In this document: piece by piece, positions 11,345-23,290 of the stretch | Position numbering within the stretch: the stretch's first letter is position 1 | How the letters are laid out: each line of letters begins with the position of its first letter | Source: Manduca sexta | Lineage: Eukaryota; Arthropoda; Insecta; Lepidoptera; Sphingidae | Direction: 5' to 3' | Assembly (NCBI RefSeq): GCF_014839805.1 | Contig: NC_051120.1 | Location: forward strand, 1,488,001-1,552,000 | DNA length: 64,000 nt | The notes under the pieces: model-generated | The model's database searches: none | What the model was told of the DNA's origin: nothing | What the model saw: the letters and a program-made list of their open reading frames with translations, nothing else | Program-made: the position numbers and the translations under genes

Positions 11345-12775
11345 ATGGCGCAGTGGTTGGTTATAGCTTTTGCCTTATTCGCAGGTAATATTATTACAAG
11401 TTTTTTAATCTGAATATTGTGAATATGTGTTTAGAACAAGTGGAGTTAACTCTAGTAATACAGTCAATCTATTGTAAGGTCACATTCCATAAGTGATTCC
11501 AATTATTATCTCAGAATTAATCAGTACGTTTTCGTTTCAGGTACCGCCTCCGCGGCGTCGACTGCTTCCCGCATAGTCGGCGGGCAGCTGACGACCATCG
11601 ACCGATACCCATCTCTTGTGCAAGTGGAATTTCTGGGCATCTTCACCAACACATGGGGCCAATCCTGTGCCGCCAACATCCTTAACAATTTTTACGTGCT
11701 GTCTGCAGCTCACTGCTTCGCTGGCTTGTAAGTGGCGTTGACATTCAATAATGCTGAGAGGAATGACAAACTCTTATTTCCGCAAATTTTCACAAATCAT
11801 CAACTCATATTTTTTAATACTATTCTTAGTAAGTCTAAAGTCTTAGTAGTAATTCTAAAGTATTAATTTTTACAACCAATTTTTATTATAAGGTTTATAC
11901 AGAACTCGTGTGAAACCCTAAAAATATGAGACAATACTGTGTGATTTCAAGCTATTATTCTTCTGAGGAAGACATCCAGCTCAAGATGATTCAGGTTAAG
12001 AACTACAACAACTATTTAATTCTTTTCCCTCAGATTTTACGACCGCTCCCGTAGACGTATACGAGGTGGCTCGACCTTCCGCAACACTGGCGGCGAAGTG
12101 ATCGGTATCGTGCGAGAGTTCAATCACCCCGACTACAACATCATCCCTGGCGATGCTGACATCAACGTCGTCCGCTTGAGATCGCCCATCATCTACAACC
12201 CAGTGATGCAGCGAGCGACGATTGTGCCTCAGGGCTTTGAGATTCCTGACAATATGCCCGTTGTTCATGCTGGTTGGGGCGCTATTGAGGTATGTATTTC
12301 TTAACAACATAATAGTAATGGTAGTGATAAAAACTGTTTATGCGCGTTACGATTCATAAGCGTTCTCGTTTGCCTAGATAGGCATATAGATATAAGAACG
12401 AGTAATAAAGAATGATTAGTGGGAATGGATTTAAAAAGTTATTTGCAAATCACTATTTTTTTCCACCAGTGGCTAGGTCCTCAATCATCTCAGCTGCAAG
12501 ACGTGACCATCTACACCGTGAACCGCCAGATCTGCGCCGAGAGGTATCTAACCCTCAATCCTCCTCGCCAAGTCACGGGGAACATGATCTGCGCTGGTAT
12601 CCTGGACGTGGGAGGCAAGGACGCTTGTCAGGGTGACTCTGGCGGACCAATGTACCTCGGCGATATCATAGTTGGTGTTGTCTCGTGGGGACATGAGTGT
12701 GCCAACGACACCTACCCAGGAGTCAGCGCTGCTGTTGGACCCTACTCTGACTGGATCGTCGCTACTGCTGTTTAA
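11345..12775 (+). CDS. Trypsin-like serine protease, catalytically complete (262 aa)
   Basis: Four exons: 11345-11384, 11541-11727, 12034-12289 and 12470-12775, all with GT-AG introns in phases 1, 2 and 0. The protein starts with a hydrophobic signal peptide (residues 1 to about 16) and a short propeptide. The trypsin activation site is R24|IVGG. The catalytic triad is complete: His71 in SAAHC, Asp118 in DADINVV, Ser218 in GDSGGP. Asp212, six residues before the serine, sits at position 189 and predicts cleavage after Arg/Lys. All six cysteines of the three-disulfide insect trypsin pattern are present. Length and motifs fit lepidopteran midgut alkaline trypsins, so the likely role is digestion in the gut lumen. 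Gut expression is inferred from family, not seen. The exon 4 acceptor at 12469/12470 is preferred because it aligns residue for residue with the next gene. Confidence 0.93.
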
Positions 12776-14319
12776 GATTCTATTTTAGAGTAAATAAAGT
12801 TTTCGCTGTATATGAGCTTATTATTTTAAAAAATTTAAAGAATCAAAGAAATGGAAATGGTATACTCTTATTGATCACGTAAGTAGTTGAATAATTCTTA
12901 TGAATAATTAATACAATAGAAAAAAGGACAACGATACCTACTATTAACATGCATGATTTTAGTATACTAGTGTAGCAGTACAATTAGTATAAATACCGCC
13001 ATCTCGTCGACATTAGCGGAACTTCGAGAAGACCGATGTGGTATTGACACAACTGAAGTGATTTATCGCATAGCAATCATGCGAGATGGCGAAAAACGAT
13101 TCTGGATTACGCTTGCACAATTTGAGCGACGCGTTGCATATATACCACCTCCGAATAGAAATCATCGGAGGGCCGCGCCCGGTCAGGGGCAACATCTGCC
13201 TGACTGGAAATCTTTGCCTTCCCTAGAGGAAGCATCCATCAGTGTCTCTCTACAGCGGTGTCTACCTTTGAACCGCTAAACTAGTAATTGCTTGTTGAGT
13301 TTTGAACATTTTATTTTGTGATAGAGTGGATGGCAACTGTGTACGATACATGAAGAACAAAACAGAAACAATACCATGTCTAATGCACTAATAAAATGAC
13401 TGTAATGTAAATTATCCGGCGATGATCAGTTTTAACTCGATACTTTATCGTTGGGATTACACGATAAGTTACTGCTTAGTTGATAATTTTATTCAGTAGT
13501 TGCGCACGCGACTCCTGCGCGTAGGTGATTTGCATTATACCCCTTGTATTTTTTATCATATTTATTTATGAGACTAGATTTTGTTCGTGGATTCACGCCT
13601 CTTCAATCTTTTCCGGAACAACAACTTCACCATGTACTTCCTCGATATAAAAAGTAGAAGTTAATAAGGGACATGATGACGCACTTTGTTGCACCGCCTG
13701 GAATCAAATCCATAACTTTAACGATTTGAAATAAAAGTATTTGCCGGATTTTATCGGAGTTTTTATATTATAATTATCTTTCGACATTTTGAAAACTTTG
13801 CCGCCTTCATAGCCACGGGGGAGACCGATGTTTTGTCCCTTCCACCACTTATTTTAAGACACTAAGAGAAACATTAGTAGAGAGGACACTGCGACGAAAA
13901 TCATCATCCTAATTTTAATATAAGTGGGCAAAATCTTACCGCGCTGTTTGTTACCTACTCCTTGATAAGTATGGGTACTCAGTCAGGCAAGAATACTTCG
14001 TGTCCAGATTAATGAAGTTTTACAAATAGATGTGTCATAGATTAACAAAATTGCACATAAAAACAGCGCACTATTTACTATAGTCACATACTTGTACAGC
14101 CCTAGCACCTCGCATTGATACGGCCCGAGCGTCGACCGCCGCGCCGTGGCCATCTCGTTTATTGGTCTCTGGTCGCCATGACAGTCGAATAAAATGTATT
14201 TATTAGTTAATAAACGAATTTTAACATGGGTGGACCTGCTTCGTCTCCAAGAAGCTAAGTTAACACAAAGCCTCATTATAATTATCTCATAATTGACTTT
14301 ATTTTGATTACAATAAGGT
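12776..14319. other. 3' flank and spacer with repeat fragments
   Basis: A poly(A) signal AATAAA is at 12793-12798. At 12985-13275 there is a less AT-rich block with a 73-codon frame (13058-13279). I do not recognise the frame, and it looks like part of an interspersed repeat. At 13725-13850 a fragment with 'GATTTTATCGGAG' and 'CGACATTTTGAAAACTTTG' belongs to the inverted-repeat family best seen at 47313-47500. A second GC-richer patch at 14100-14190 is unidentified. Confidence 0.5.
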
Positions 14320-14768
14320 AGACCAGACTCGTATCAGCGTAGAGATATGACCATACATCATGAACAGAGTCAGAGAGTTATGTGCTGCTAGCTAAATACC
14401 TCACCTTGAACACTTCAGACCTCGTCACGGAGAACATACACACAACATCTGTGCTGGTATCCTGGATGGGAGGCAAGGACATGCCAGGTCGACTCTGGAG
14501 GATCCTTGTACTTCAACATCATAATTGGCATAGTGTCCTGGAACCGTGGTTGCGCGAACGAGACCTTCTCTGGCATTAGTGCTGCCGTCTCATCATCATC
14601 AGCCACATAACGGTTTACGGCGGAATAAAGGCCTCCCTCAAAGATTTCCAGACGGACCTGTCGAAAGCGGCCTGCATCCAACGTGTTCCAGCGATCTTTA
14701 TCAAATACTCTGTCCACCAATGTGTTGCCGTCTCACAAACTAATTGGATCGTCCCTATGCCTGTTTAA
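14320..14768 (+). pseudogene. Trypsin pseudogene: exon 4 only, split by a LINE tail
   Basis: The sequence parallels exon 4 of the flanking trypsins, for example 'CTCGTCACGGAGAACAT', 'TGTGCTGGTATCCTGGA', 'GGGAGGCAAGGACATG' and 'TAATTGGATCGTCCC', and ends with TAA plus a nearby AATAAA (14772-14777). Small indels break the frame repeatedly, including through the codons for GDSGGP. There are no exons 1-3 upstream. A ~133-bp foreign insert (14593-14725) interrupts it. It is closest to the 11345 gene in its 3' end and poly(A) region. It makes no functional protease. Confidence 0.88.
14593..14725 (-). mobile_element. 5'-truncated LINE tail inserted in the trypsin pseudogene
   Basis: The insert is bounded by the 10-bp direct repeat TGCCGTCTCA at 14583-14592 and 14726-14735. 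On the minus strand it ends GGCTGATGATGA, a trinucleotide tail typical of lepidopteran non-LTR elements. The insert at 62995-63144 has a similar tail. Confidence 0.75.
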
Positions 14769-15675
14769 GTAAATAAAAATTATTTATTAAAGAGATCTTA
14801 TTATGTGATAGTTAATTTGTTTTTGGAACATTTAAGTCATGTATTCGACTGTAATAGTAGTTTTTAGATTCAGTCATTTGTAAATGTATCATCAGTTCCA
14901 TTTAATATATGGAAGCGAATAATAAACATTATTATTTTGATAATCTTTATTAGAGTAATAATAAAGTTACGCATGATAACCATTAATCTTTAAGCTATAT
15001 ATATATATGATATGTAATCAACTTATATAAAGTTATTTAAATGAAAAATATATTTTTAATACTGTCATTCATGCGTCCCCGTCCTATAGAAGTATTTTAT
15101 CCTTGCTTATAGCGACTTCACTAAGTGTTATGATATAAACATTATAAACAACATTCGTTCTTTAATAGCTACCAGAACTATACTAGCCTTCCTCATTGAC
15201 TACACTGCCCTACACCATCCAACACGTCGGAAGAAACCAATATAGCGGTTATCCTTAATTTCAAATAAATAAAAATCACTCCAGCCGTTTTGGAGTCCTT
15301 AGGGAACATACATACACATATTTATTATAATATTGGTAGCGGCCCAATCTTCCCCTTCCATAGAGGAACGCAACCATCAGTTCCTCCATAGAGGCGACTA
15401 CCCATACGTAGCTACATATTTATAGAAGATAGATATAGATAGACTGGTATTTAATTCAACAACTATTCATGAATCATGAGATATGAGACTTAGAAAACAT
15501 TAAACACTAATGGAATACTTCTACAATTAGTATGTAGTAGCAACTAACATACGTATAGCATCATAAACATTATCAAATTATTATACGATTAGTAATATAA
15601 AAGTTTACGATGGATTACTGAAAGGAAACCTATAAAAGATGTTAGGGATTACGAATTATTTAGTTGACGTTTAAA
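14769..15675. other. spacer upstream of second trypsin
   Basis: AT-rich with TA simple sequence near 15000. At about 15340-15415 a patch with 'CCATAGAGGAACGCAACC' resembles dispersed repeat material. The TATA box of the next gene is at 15631. Confidence 0.45.
15631..15638 (+). promoter_or_regulatory. TATA box of trypsin gene at 15676
   Basis: TATAAAAG, 38 bp before the ATG; same spacing as in the other cluster genes. Confidence 0.7.
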
Positions 15676-18600
15676 ATGGTGAAACTACTGGTGCTAGTTG
15701 TCGCCTTGGCCGCAGGTAAAATTAGATTGTACAAAAATTTATAAAAAATTCAAAACTTTAAACTACACATGTTAAGTTCATTTTTCTTTATCTAAATAAA
15801 TTGTAAACCCATTTAATTTGAATCATTAAGTATTGGTAAGGATATTAAAGCATAAACGCGATTTGAACATGTGTAACTATTTTTGTGGTTGCCTCTTAAA
15901 CTAAAGATTTTCCAGAAAGAGAAGATAAATCTGTTGTGGTTAGCAGTATCTGGTGTACCCTAGAGGAAATCCGGAGTTGAAACGTAATAAGCATAAGATT
16001 TGATACCAATGTTGGTTGATATCATGCTAGAAGCCGATAGTGAAAACGGATCTATTCTGCAACACAAAAAAAAACATGTTTCATAGATTCCACATTTAAA
16101 ATAGGAACAGATGAAAGAAAAAGCAATTCCGGTGATGTATAGGCATTTTAACGTGCCGCGCTCTGCCAACATTACATCAAGAAACCCAAAGGATGCATTG
16201 GTTTATGTTCCAGCAATTGCATAAAAACATAATTGCTACAATCGTTTTTCTCTTCACCTTCTTCGATAAGACCATGAGAAAATAGAACCGTTAACTTCAT
16301 CCAAAAAGCTATCACGACTTTCAATATGATCATCATAGTTCTACCCACTGCTAAACACACCCCCGAAAGTGATTCTACTAAACTTTAATTATTTTCATTG
16401 TAGGATCCGCCTTTTCGGCGTCGGCTCCAGGGCGCATAGTCGGTGGTGAGTTGACCACCATCGACAAGTACCCTTCCATAGTCCAGGTGGATTACTTTGG
16501 GCCAAACTCTGGTACTTGGTCGCAATCCTGTGGTGCCAACATCCTCAATGCTTACTACGTGCTATCTGCTGCCCACTGCTTTGCTGGAAGGTATGTTTTG
16601 ATTCCGGGTCGGGCAAAGTGATATTGGGTTTTTTTAGTATCAGCCTGGAGTCATTTGCACCCGATATGGCGAGAGGCTCGTCGCCTATTACAGCATAGGA
16701 AGTATACACAGGCGATGTGAGTGCTCTGACTGTACATCTGAGTACCACTACGAAATAAAGCCGTGATGTGTCATTGTTTTTCATGTTTTTGACAACAAGC
16801 TTTATTAAACAGTTTCGGGGGTGGTGTTGCGGAACAATTATCATGCTAAGATCTTGAAGTCTAGTTAAAGGGTTTATGACCGTGAATACTGTTATGCTCA
16901 TGTGCCACTTAAAAAAATAACATCGTTTTCGACAATTTCAGGGGAAATAATTCGTTGATATGCGAACGAGGTATAATTCTATATTGTTGATATACAATTC
17001 ATGTACACTTTTCTATACCATTTCGTCAGCGTGGTATACAAAAGTAATTTCCAAGCGTAATAAGTATACCATTTGGTATCTTATTTTTAGTAATAAGTAT
17101 TATAAATGCATAGGTCTTTGAAATGTGTCGATGTTTGAATGTTTGGATGTTTGTTCGAAATAAACGTAGATACATCTGGACGGATTTGAATAAAATTTTG
17201 TACTCCGATAAACCGTGTCTTGGATTAACATTTAGGCTACTTTATATACCAACTATTGATTTTTTTATCCATTATTTTATAAAGATGGCGCTGGCATCTT
17301 ACAAATAGCGCCGAAAAACATTACTCTTAATTAAATGCACATAGGCACATTTACGTCAGCGGGCGAAGCAGCTTGTTATAGATAATATATGATTACATAC
17401 GTAATACTATGTTACAGTTATCATTCATTATAAATATATAACTGATAATGTAAATACCCAATTCCAGCATAATAATAATTATAGATAAGATAGAAATACT
17501 ATCAATCTATTCAAGTTTTTTAATTCTGCTTTCCTTTTGATCTAATCAGATTGCACAGACTTGAAACAGGCGGTAAAACCATTCGTCAATAAAGGCGTCT
17601 AATGCTATGGCAATGAGGGAAAGCAAGTTTATGGCCCTTTCAAAATCTTACTCCCAACATGTTGATTTTCTGTGACAATAGCTGGTGGTAGGATATTTGT
17701 ATACGTCCAGATAGTGATCACCGTATACAGGGCATTAAACCTGATGCAGTATCAGTAGAGACCAGCCTCACTAAATCCGGTTTCAAAGAGGCCGGCAAAA
17801 TTATGTCAATTAGCGAGAAATAATCATCTCTAAACAGTCGACACTCTATCTGAACCCCACTCTGCTACCATCAGACGCCAGGGTCACTTTACATGCCTGT
17901 AGAAAAACAATCACCACAAACAAATCCTTATTTTCCAGGACCTACGACCCCAGCCTTAGACGCATCAGAGCCGGCACGTCCTACCGTAACACTGGAGGAA
18001 TCATCTCCTACGTCTTGAGGGAGCACAACCACCCTACTTACGGCAAGAGAGGGTTCGACGGAGATATCACCGTAGTACGCCTGATCAATGCTCTGGTCTA
18101 TAGCCCAGTAGTCCAGCGAGGCACTATCATCTACCAGGATGGAGTTATCCCGGATTATATGCCTGTGGTTCATGCTGGATGGGGCCGGACTACGGTTAGT
18201 ATTTGTGTTGATATGTTTGAGTGACAATAGAGTGTTTCCTACTAATTTATAATTTTTGTATTTTAATTTTGAAACTCTTTGCGGTCTCATTTAATTATGT
18301 TTTTATGAGGACTGACTGAAGACATAAAACACGTTTTTTAAAATCTTGATTTAGAGCAGTTTCCATTTCAGAGGACGTAGCCAAAATGTCTTTCTACGAT
18401 CGTTAACGCTTATAGAAAACAAACAGATTATGGGAATGATAAGTTATGTCATTGCTAGATATAATGTTAGCAATAACGATTCTAGGAAGGCATCGTGACT
18501 ATGACCCCAGCTCTGTGCAATATGAGGGCAGCGTCCATCACTTCAATACGAATGGACAAAAAACCCTAAACCACAATGTTTTTTGTTCAAGCTGACATGA

Positions 18601-18976
18601 AACTAATGATATCATTTAATACTTTTCAAAATACAAAAATACTAATAATCATTCTACTTTTCTTCATCAGCAAGGAGGCCTCTTATCACCCCAGCTCAGA
18701 GACGTCGTGATCTACGTGATCAACCGGGAACTTTGCGCTGAGAGGTACCTCACTCTCAACCCTCCAGGCATTGTCACGGAGAACATGATTTGCGCTGGTC
18801 TCCTCGACATCGGAGGTCGCGACGCCTGTCAGGGCGACTCCGGCGGACCCCTGTACTACGGAAACATCATCGTCGGCATCGTTTCCTGGGGTCATGGATG
18901 TGCTAACGAGACCTTCCCTGGACTCAGTACCGCAGTCGCCCCTTACAGTGACTGGATTGTTGCTACCGCCGTTTAG
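15676..18976 (+). CDS. Trypsin-like serine protease, catalytically complete (262 aa)
   Basis: Exons 15676-15715, 16404-16590, 17939-18194 and 18671-18976. Exon lengths (40, 187, 256, 306 nt) and phases are identical to the gene at 11345, so the two are tandem duplicates. The protein has a signal peptide [13 protein letters not shown], activation site R24|IVGG, His71, Asp118 in FDGDITVV, Ser218 in GDSGGP, and Asp212 at position 189, so Arg/Lys specificity is predicted. All six cysteines are kept. Intron 2 (1348 bp) has collected a SINE-2 fragment, a Helitron-like repeat and an R3 copy, while the coding frame is intact. The likely role is a secreted digestive trypsin. I found no clear AATAAA close to the stop. 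Confidence 0.93.
16600..16830 (+). mobile_element. SINE family 2 fragment in intron 2
   Basis: Carries 'GGGTCGGGCAAAGTGATAT', 'AGTATCAGCCTGGAGTC' and 'CCCGATATGGCGAGAGGCTC', as in the intact copy at 31930-32186. The tRNA head is mostly missing and the 3' part is scrambled. Confidence 0.7.
17095..17390 (+). repeat. Helitron-like repeat in intron 2
   Basis: Begins with 'AAGTATTATAAATGCATAGG', contains 'TGAATGTTTGGATGTTTG' and 'AAGATGGCGCTGGCATC', and ends near 'GCGGGCGAAGCAGC'. The same blocks occur in order at 62870-63260. Confidence 0.5.
17690..17912 (-). repeat. R3 repeat copy in intron 2
   Basis: Decayed minus-strand copy of the R3 family ('GGTAGGATATTTGTATACG', 'CAGTCGACACTCTATCTG'). It lies just upstream of exon 3. 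Confidence 0.6.
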
Positions 18977-19645
18977 TTTGGACAATCTAGTTTGTTATGA
19001 TGTTGTGGATGTTTACAGGCCTTGATAACTTTCCACCAAGCGACATGATTGCTCGTTTGTTCAGTCAATTATAAAGAATAATCCTCTTAAGTAACAAATA
19101 TTGTTAATAAGTATTAACAGTGTGTTTTATTTTATTACACTCTTAATTACAATGAAAATGACAGGATAGTATTTAGTTAATGGACTGGTTGAAGGTTGTT
19201 CCTAACTTCTGAGTAAATGCGTCTCGTCTTATAAACGTAAAAGCTGACCAAATACAAAAGTGAGATGAATCTATTCTGTTCCAAAATCAATGGTAATAAG
19301 TTGAGTACTATCTACATTAGCTGTTTAATATAACTGTCAAATAAAATTTACTTTAAACTTGTGAAACAGGCCCTAATCAGATACATAACAACTATCAAAA
19401 TTGTTTCCCTATATCAGTGTTTTCATAACATCATTCGCCATCGGCAACTCATTATATTCTATCATTTATTTAAAATATATTTTATGTTTTGAATAAAAAT
19501 ATTGGAAGTAATCAGTTTTATTATTTGGATAATTAGTTACAGTTATTGGACATATTCCTTTTTAGTCGTAAAAGCAGCGCGGTAAATCAACTTTTATTAT
19601 CTTCTTGGTTAGCCGAAAAAAATTTGCGATTTTTATATAAACATA
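18977..19645. other. 3' flank of second trypsin
   Basis: AT-rich; nothing recognised. Confidence 0.4.
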
Positions 19646-19981
19646 TAGCGGCGATAGCCTAGTTGGGTGTAGAACGGACTGCCGAGACGAATGTCCGCAG
19701 GTTCAAATCTCAAGGGCACACACCTCTGACTTTTCTAAAAAATCATGTGTGTATTCTTTGTGAATTTATCGTTCGCTTTAACGGTGAAGGAAAACATCGT
19801 GAGGAAACCTGCACATCTGAGAAGTTCTCTATAGGAATCTCGAAGGTGTGTGAAGTCTACCAATCCGCACTAGGCCAGCGTGGTGGACTAAGGCCTAACC
19901 CCTCTCAGTGGTAGAGGAGGCCCGTGCCAGCAGTGGGCAAGTATATAATACAGGGCTGATATTATTATTATATTATTATTA
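19646..19981 (+). mobile_element. tRNA-derived SINE (family 1), near full-length
   Basis: The head has A box TAGCCTAGTTGG and B box GGTTCAAATCT. The body contains 'GTGAAGGAAAACATCGTGAG' and 'CACTAGGCCAGCGTGGTGG', and the tail ends in (ATT)n. The tail block GAGGAGGCCCGTGC...AGCAGTGGGCAA resembles the LINE tail at 47725-47812. Confidence 0.88.
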
Positions 19982-20110
19982 AAACACTACTTACCTTCCC
20001 AACTATCCCCACCCAAAATTCCTCCAGGGCCCTACAGTCGCTAAGCCAGGGGATTCCAGTATACGATACGCAGGGTTTCCCCAGAGTTGATTGCGGGATC
20101 CGAAACACAA
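19982..20110. repeat. fragment shared with the intron of the 26369 gene
   Basis: 'GTCGCTAAGCCAGGGGATTC' here parallels 'GTCGCTAAGCTGGGGGATTC' at about 29187-29206. Both lie just downstream of a SINE-1 copy. It may be a compound repeat or part of an old segmental duplication. Confidence 0.55.
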
Positions 20111-21905
20111 AAAAATTCGTGAAGCCATCACGCAAAATATAATTCTCTTTGCCATTACGACTTGGACAAAAAGTATGTAATCGTTACGTTATAATGGCTC
20201 TGTCAAAGCGCTAAGTAGTTTTAACCAGTTGTCAGTCACTGCGCGAAAATGTAGTCTATCGAGCCCAATGATAAAAGAAGTATAGAGGATGGGTAATATG
20301 GTCACGTGACATGCGGCACATTTCATGAACAAAATGGTGCCGACTCCGCCCCTTACAATAGTGATATGCTAGTACCGAAAATTTTGTATCGACATCGAAG
20401 AATTAAGAGAGACAAACAAGCCCCAAAAAGATCAAATACGAAAGGGGTTAGGAACTACCATAATAAAAATATAACAAATCATAATGTAAACAAACAAACT
20501 GAAACTGATTTATAAGTAACAATTGTTAAACAAAGCAGTACCTGTTGTGACAAACATCCAGTTGTGTTTGATCTATATTTGTATGTTGCACTATTCCTTG
20601 CTAAAAATTTAAGTTACAGATTAAGATATTTATTTAATACATGATAAATGGAATAAGATAGCGTAGCCAGCAATTATTTGGTTGGTTTTATTTTATTTTA
20701 TTATTATGCTCTTTGATCGAGAAACATAACTATGGTTCAGCAAACTAAAATCAATGACCGTAAAAATGGTGGTTAAGATAATCAATTATAATAATTATTT
20801 GCAATAACAACAATATGATTATGTATCTATTTCCGTGCATGCAAAGGTTGCTCGAAACATAAGACCGCCAATTGTAAAAATATATCTTACATTTCATCTT
20901 TATGTTGTTTCTTTTATGTTTATCTATTCTTTTATGTAACAATTCTAATTTTATTCATAGCAATATATTAAAGTAATATTACTATTAGGTGAAGTATAAT
21001 AATCATTACTATTTTACTTATCGGGAATATTGTTGGAAAACAGTTATCTTTACTCGCGTTAATTAAACGTGTGGTTTATGCATATCTTCTCAAAATGTAA
21101 AGAAATATGTATTTGGTGTAGGATTCCAATCACGTCGCTCAATATTCTCAATTCATTTTGCCTTGGTTTTTAAATTTTTTGGTTATCTTAAAAAATATTC
21201 TAATTTCACTTAGTTTGTCCTTCTGAATAATACAATATTGATGTGTGCTCTAACATTCTTTCAAAGACAAAAACCGTAACTGATAAACGGGCGTCTGTTA
21301 AAATATCGATATCAATAATTTCTAAACAAATCCACCCACCCATCCCTAAGCTCGTGTGTAAACAAACATAATGATTTTAATGTGTATAAATCACGCCTAA
21401 AAGGGTCCAAAGCTTAACAAACCAGATCCACATATCATTTTAATTGATAAAAACACATCCAAAAGTAATTATACAAAGATATTTGCTAATTTTCGGTAAA
21501 AACAGTTACTAACCTATGAAAATATATTTCGGGGTCTTTCTTGCGTGAATTCGATTTGCATCCTTTCACACAACACTGAGTCATTTTCGAAACTTAACAA
21601 ATACACTAATAAACACACTGAACAATTGAGAATATGATTATATTACTTTAAATTCAATATTTATGAAGATTTGTTTACATCGTCTGACACTACATGTACT
21701 TGCCGACTGGCCAGCATAAAATGGCGTTTCTGCCGCAAGGCGGTCCCAGTGTGTTGAAGTAAACGAAATAGTGCCATATGCGAAGAAAGCAATTATTTTT
21801 GTCTTTTTTTGTTGCGTTCCAAATAAGCTTTGAGTAAAAGAGATAGACATATATATTGACAATTCTGCGTCGATTTCCCTAACATAAATATAACTTATTC
21901 ATTAA
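20111..21905. other. AT-rich spacer
   Basis: No gene or recurring repeat recognised. A 69-codon frame at 20306-20515 lacks any family signature. Confidence 0.4.
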
Positions 21906-22612
21906 CGCCCGAAATTAATAACCAATCCTAATCCAATGTATGCCATCTAAGATTGATAATTCATTCGTTTTTATGGATAAAGCATGCCAATAACCAATCC
22001 ATAGATTGAGTAAGCTATCTCTAACAATAATCAATCTTTGAGAGGACGGATTACAGATCATAGATTACCCTCTGTTTCAAAATGACAGTTTACGCTTGCC
22101 AATACTCTATCTACCCGTTTTGACATTTGATTTGATTGTTGTAAACAATCGCATTTTCCAATCAGACCAATTCCTCAGTTTACTCCATATGTTTTGAATA
22201 TCGCTTACACTGATTTTAAGGGAAACGAAAAGGCAATGGAAATATCCATATTCTCTAATGACAGTGACGACAGTGATTTGGAGGGACTAGCGATACTGAT
22301 AGCGAAACTGAAAGTCGCGGTTCATCACGGGTAATGAAAAGAGTTAACTACATGCAGACCCTGGATGAGTTTGATTTAACGTTTGGATTAGGCTTTCGAA
22401 ATCTGCTTGCCAATCAGTGTTAGTTAAACTGATCTCGTATATTCGTGTTACTTCTATGTACAAGGTAAATAATTTTTGACATTATTTACAAAAAATACCG
22501 TACCTACCGAACTATTAGATAGGTACAAAACAAGGGGCAATTGTATCGTTTTTCAGGAACTATGGTGTTTCTCCATTCCATCAACTTTTGCTGAGGAATA
22601 GGAAATATTTAT

Positions 22613-22870
22613 ATGATCTTTTACAGGACATTTGGTAGATGGAAACGTCGCTTCCCTGTGATTGCATTGACATTGCGTTTATCTTTACCTAAAGTTCAAA
22701 CAATAATAATTGTAACTGCAGTTTTGCACAATATTTGTCGGAATCACAGGCTAGAGGAAATTCCAACTGAAGTGGAATTATCAACTGCTGATATTATTAA
22801 TTATGAGAACAATATAGAGAATCAAGATGTTGGAGAAAGAACAGCATTAACAAATAACTTCTTTACTTAG
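22613..22870 (+). pseudogene. Harbinger transposase C-terminal relic
   Basis: An 85-codon open stretch contains FGRWKRRFPV, LSLPKVQ and VTAVLHNICR. These match the conserved C-terminal region of HARBI1-type nucleases, where the pattern is FG-WKRRFP followed by A-A-LHN-CR. The upstream part (about 22330-22440) has a TLDEFDLTFGLGFR stretch like the family's N-terminal region, but stops and a deletion separate the two. It is not a functional transposase. Confidence 0.8.
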
Positions 22871-23010
22871 TAAAATAAAATACCTTTACAATCACTGCTA
22901 TTTATTTTATTGCTTATCTACATTTGTAATTCAAAATAATAATTACAAATTAACATAATTTTATTAGTTGAAAGTTAAAACATAGAAACAGACAAAATTT
23001 CTATACATTA

Positions 23011-23290
23011 TCTATACTATTATATAAAGCTGAAGACTATGTTCGTTTGAACGCGCTGGTCTCAGGAACTTCCGGTTCGAATTGAAAATTCTTGTAGTGT
23101 TGGATAGCCCATTTATTGAGGATGGCTATTATAGGGTATATGTATATCATCACACTATGACCAATGGGACCAAAAACGGCTAAAATTGATTACTTTTGAG
23201 AGCTTCCGTTACGTGCGCTGCATAAACGGTTAAAGTTATGCAACAATTATGTATAACGGAATTGTAATTTGTTACATAACACTGGATAAT
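23011..23290 (+). repeat. Helitron-like repeat nested in the Harbinger element
   Basis: A|TCTATACTATTATATAAAG followed by 'GAACGCGCTGGTCTCAGG'. The same start family recurs at 63939-64000 with 'GAATGCGCTAAATTCAGG'. The 3' end was not located. Confidence 0.5.

Noticed and set aside
12482..12493. Alternative exon 4 acceptor (CTCAG at about 12489-12493) in the first trypsin
   Set aside because: Using it would delete eight residues that align one for one with exon 4 of the second trypsin; the upstream acceptor (ACCAG at 12465-12469) fits better.
13058..13279. 73-codon frame in a GC-richer block
   Set aside because: No recognised domain and no splice context; it resembles repeat material and cannot be supported as a gene.
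14415..14720. 101-codon minus-strand frame
   Set aside because: It runs across the LINE-tail insert and into antisense of the trypsin pseudogene, so it is chimeric.
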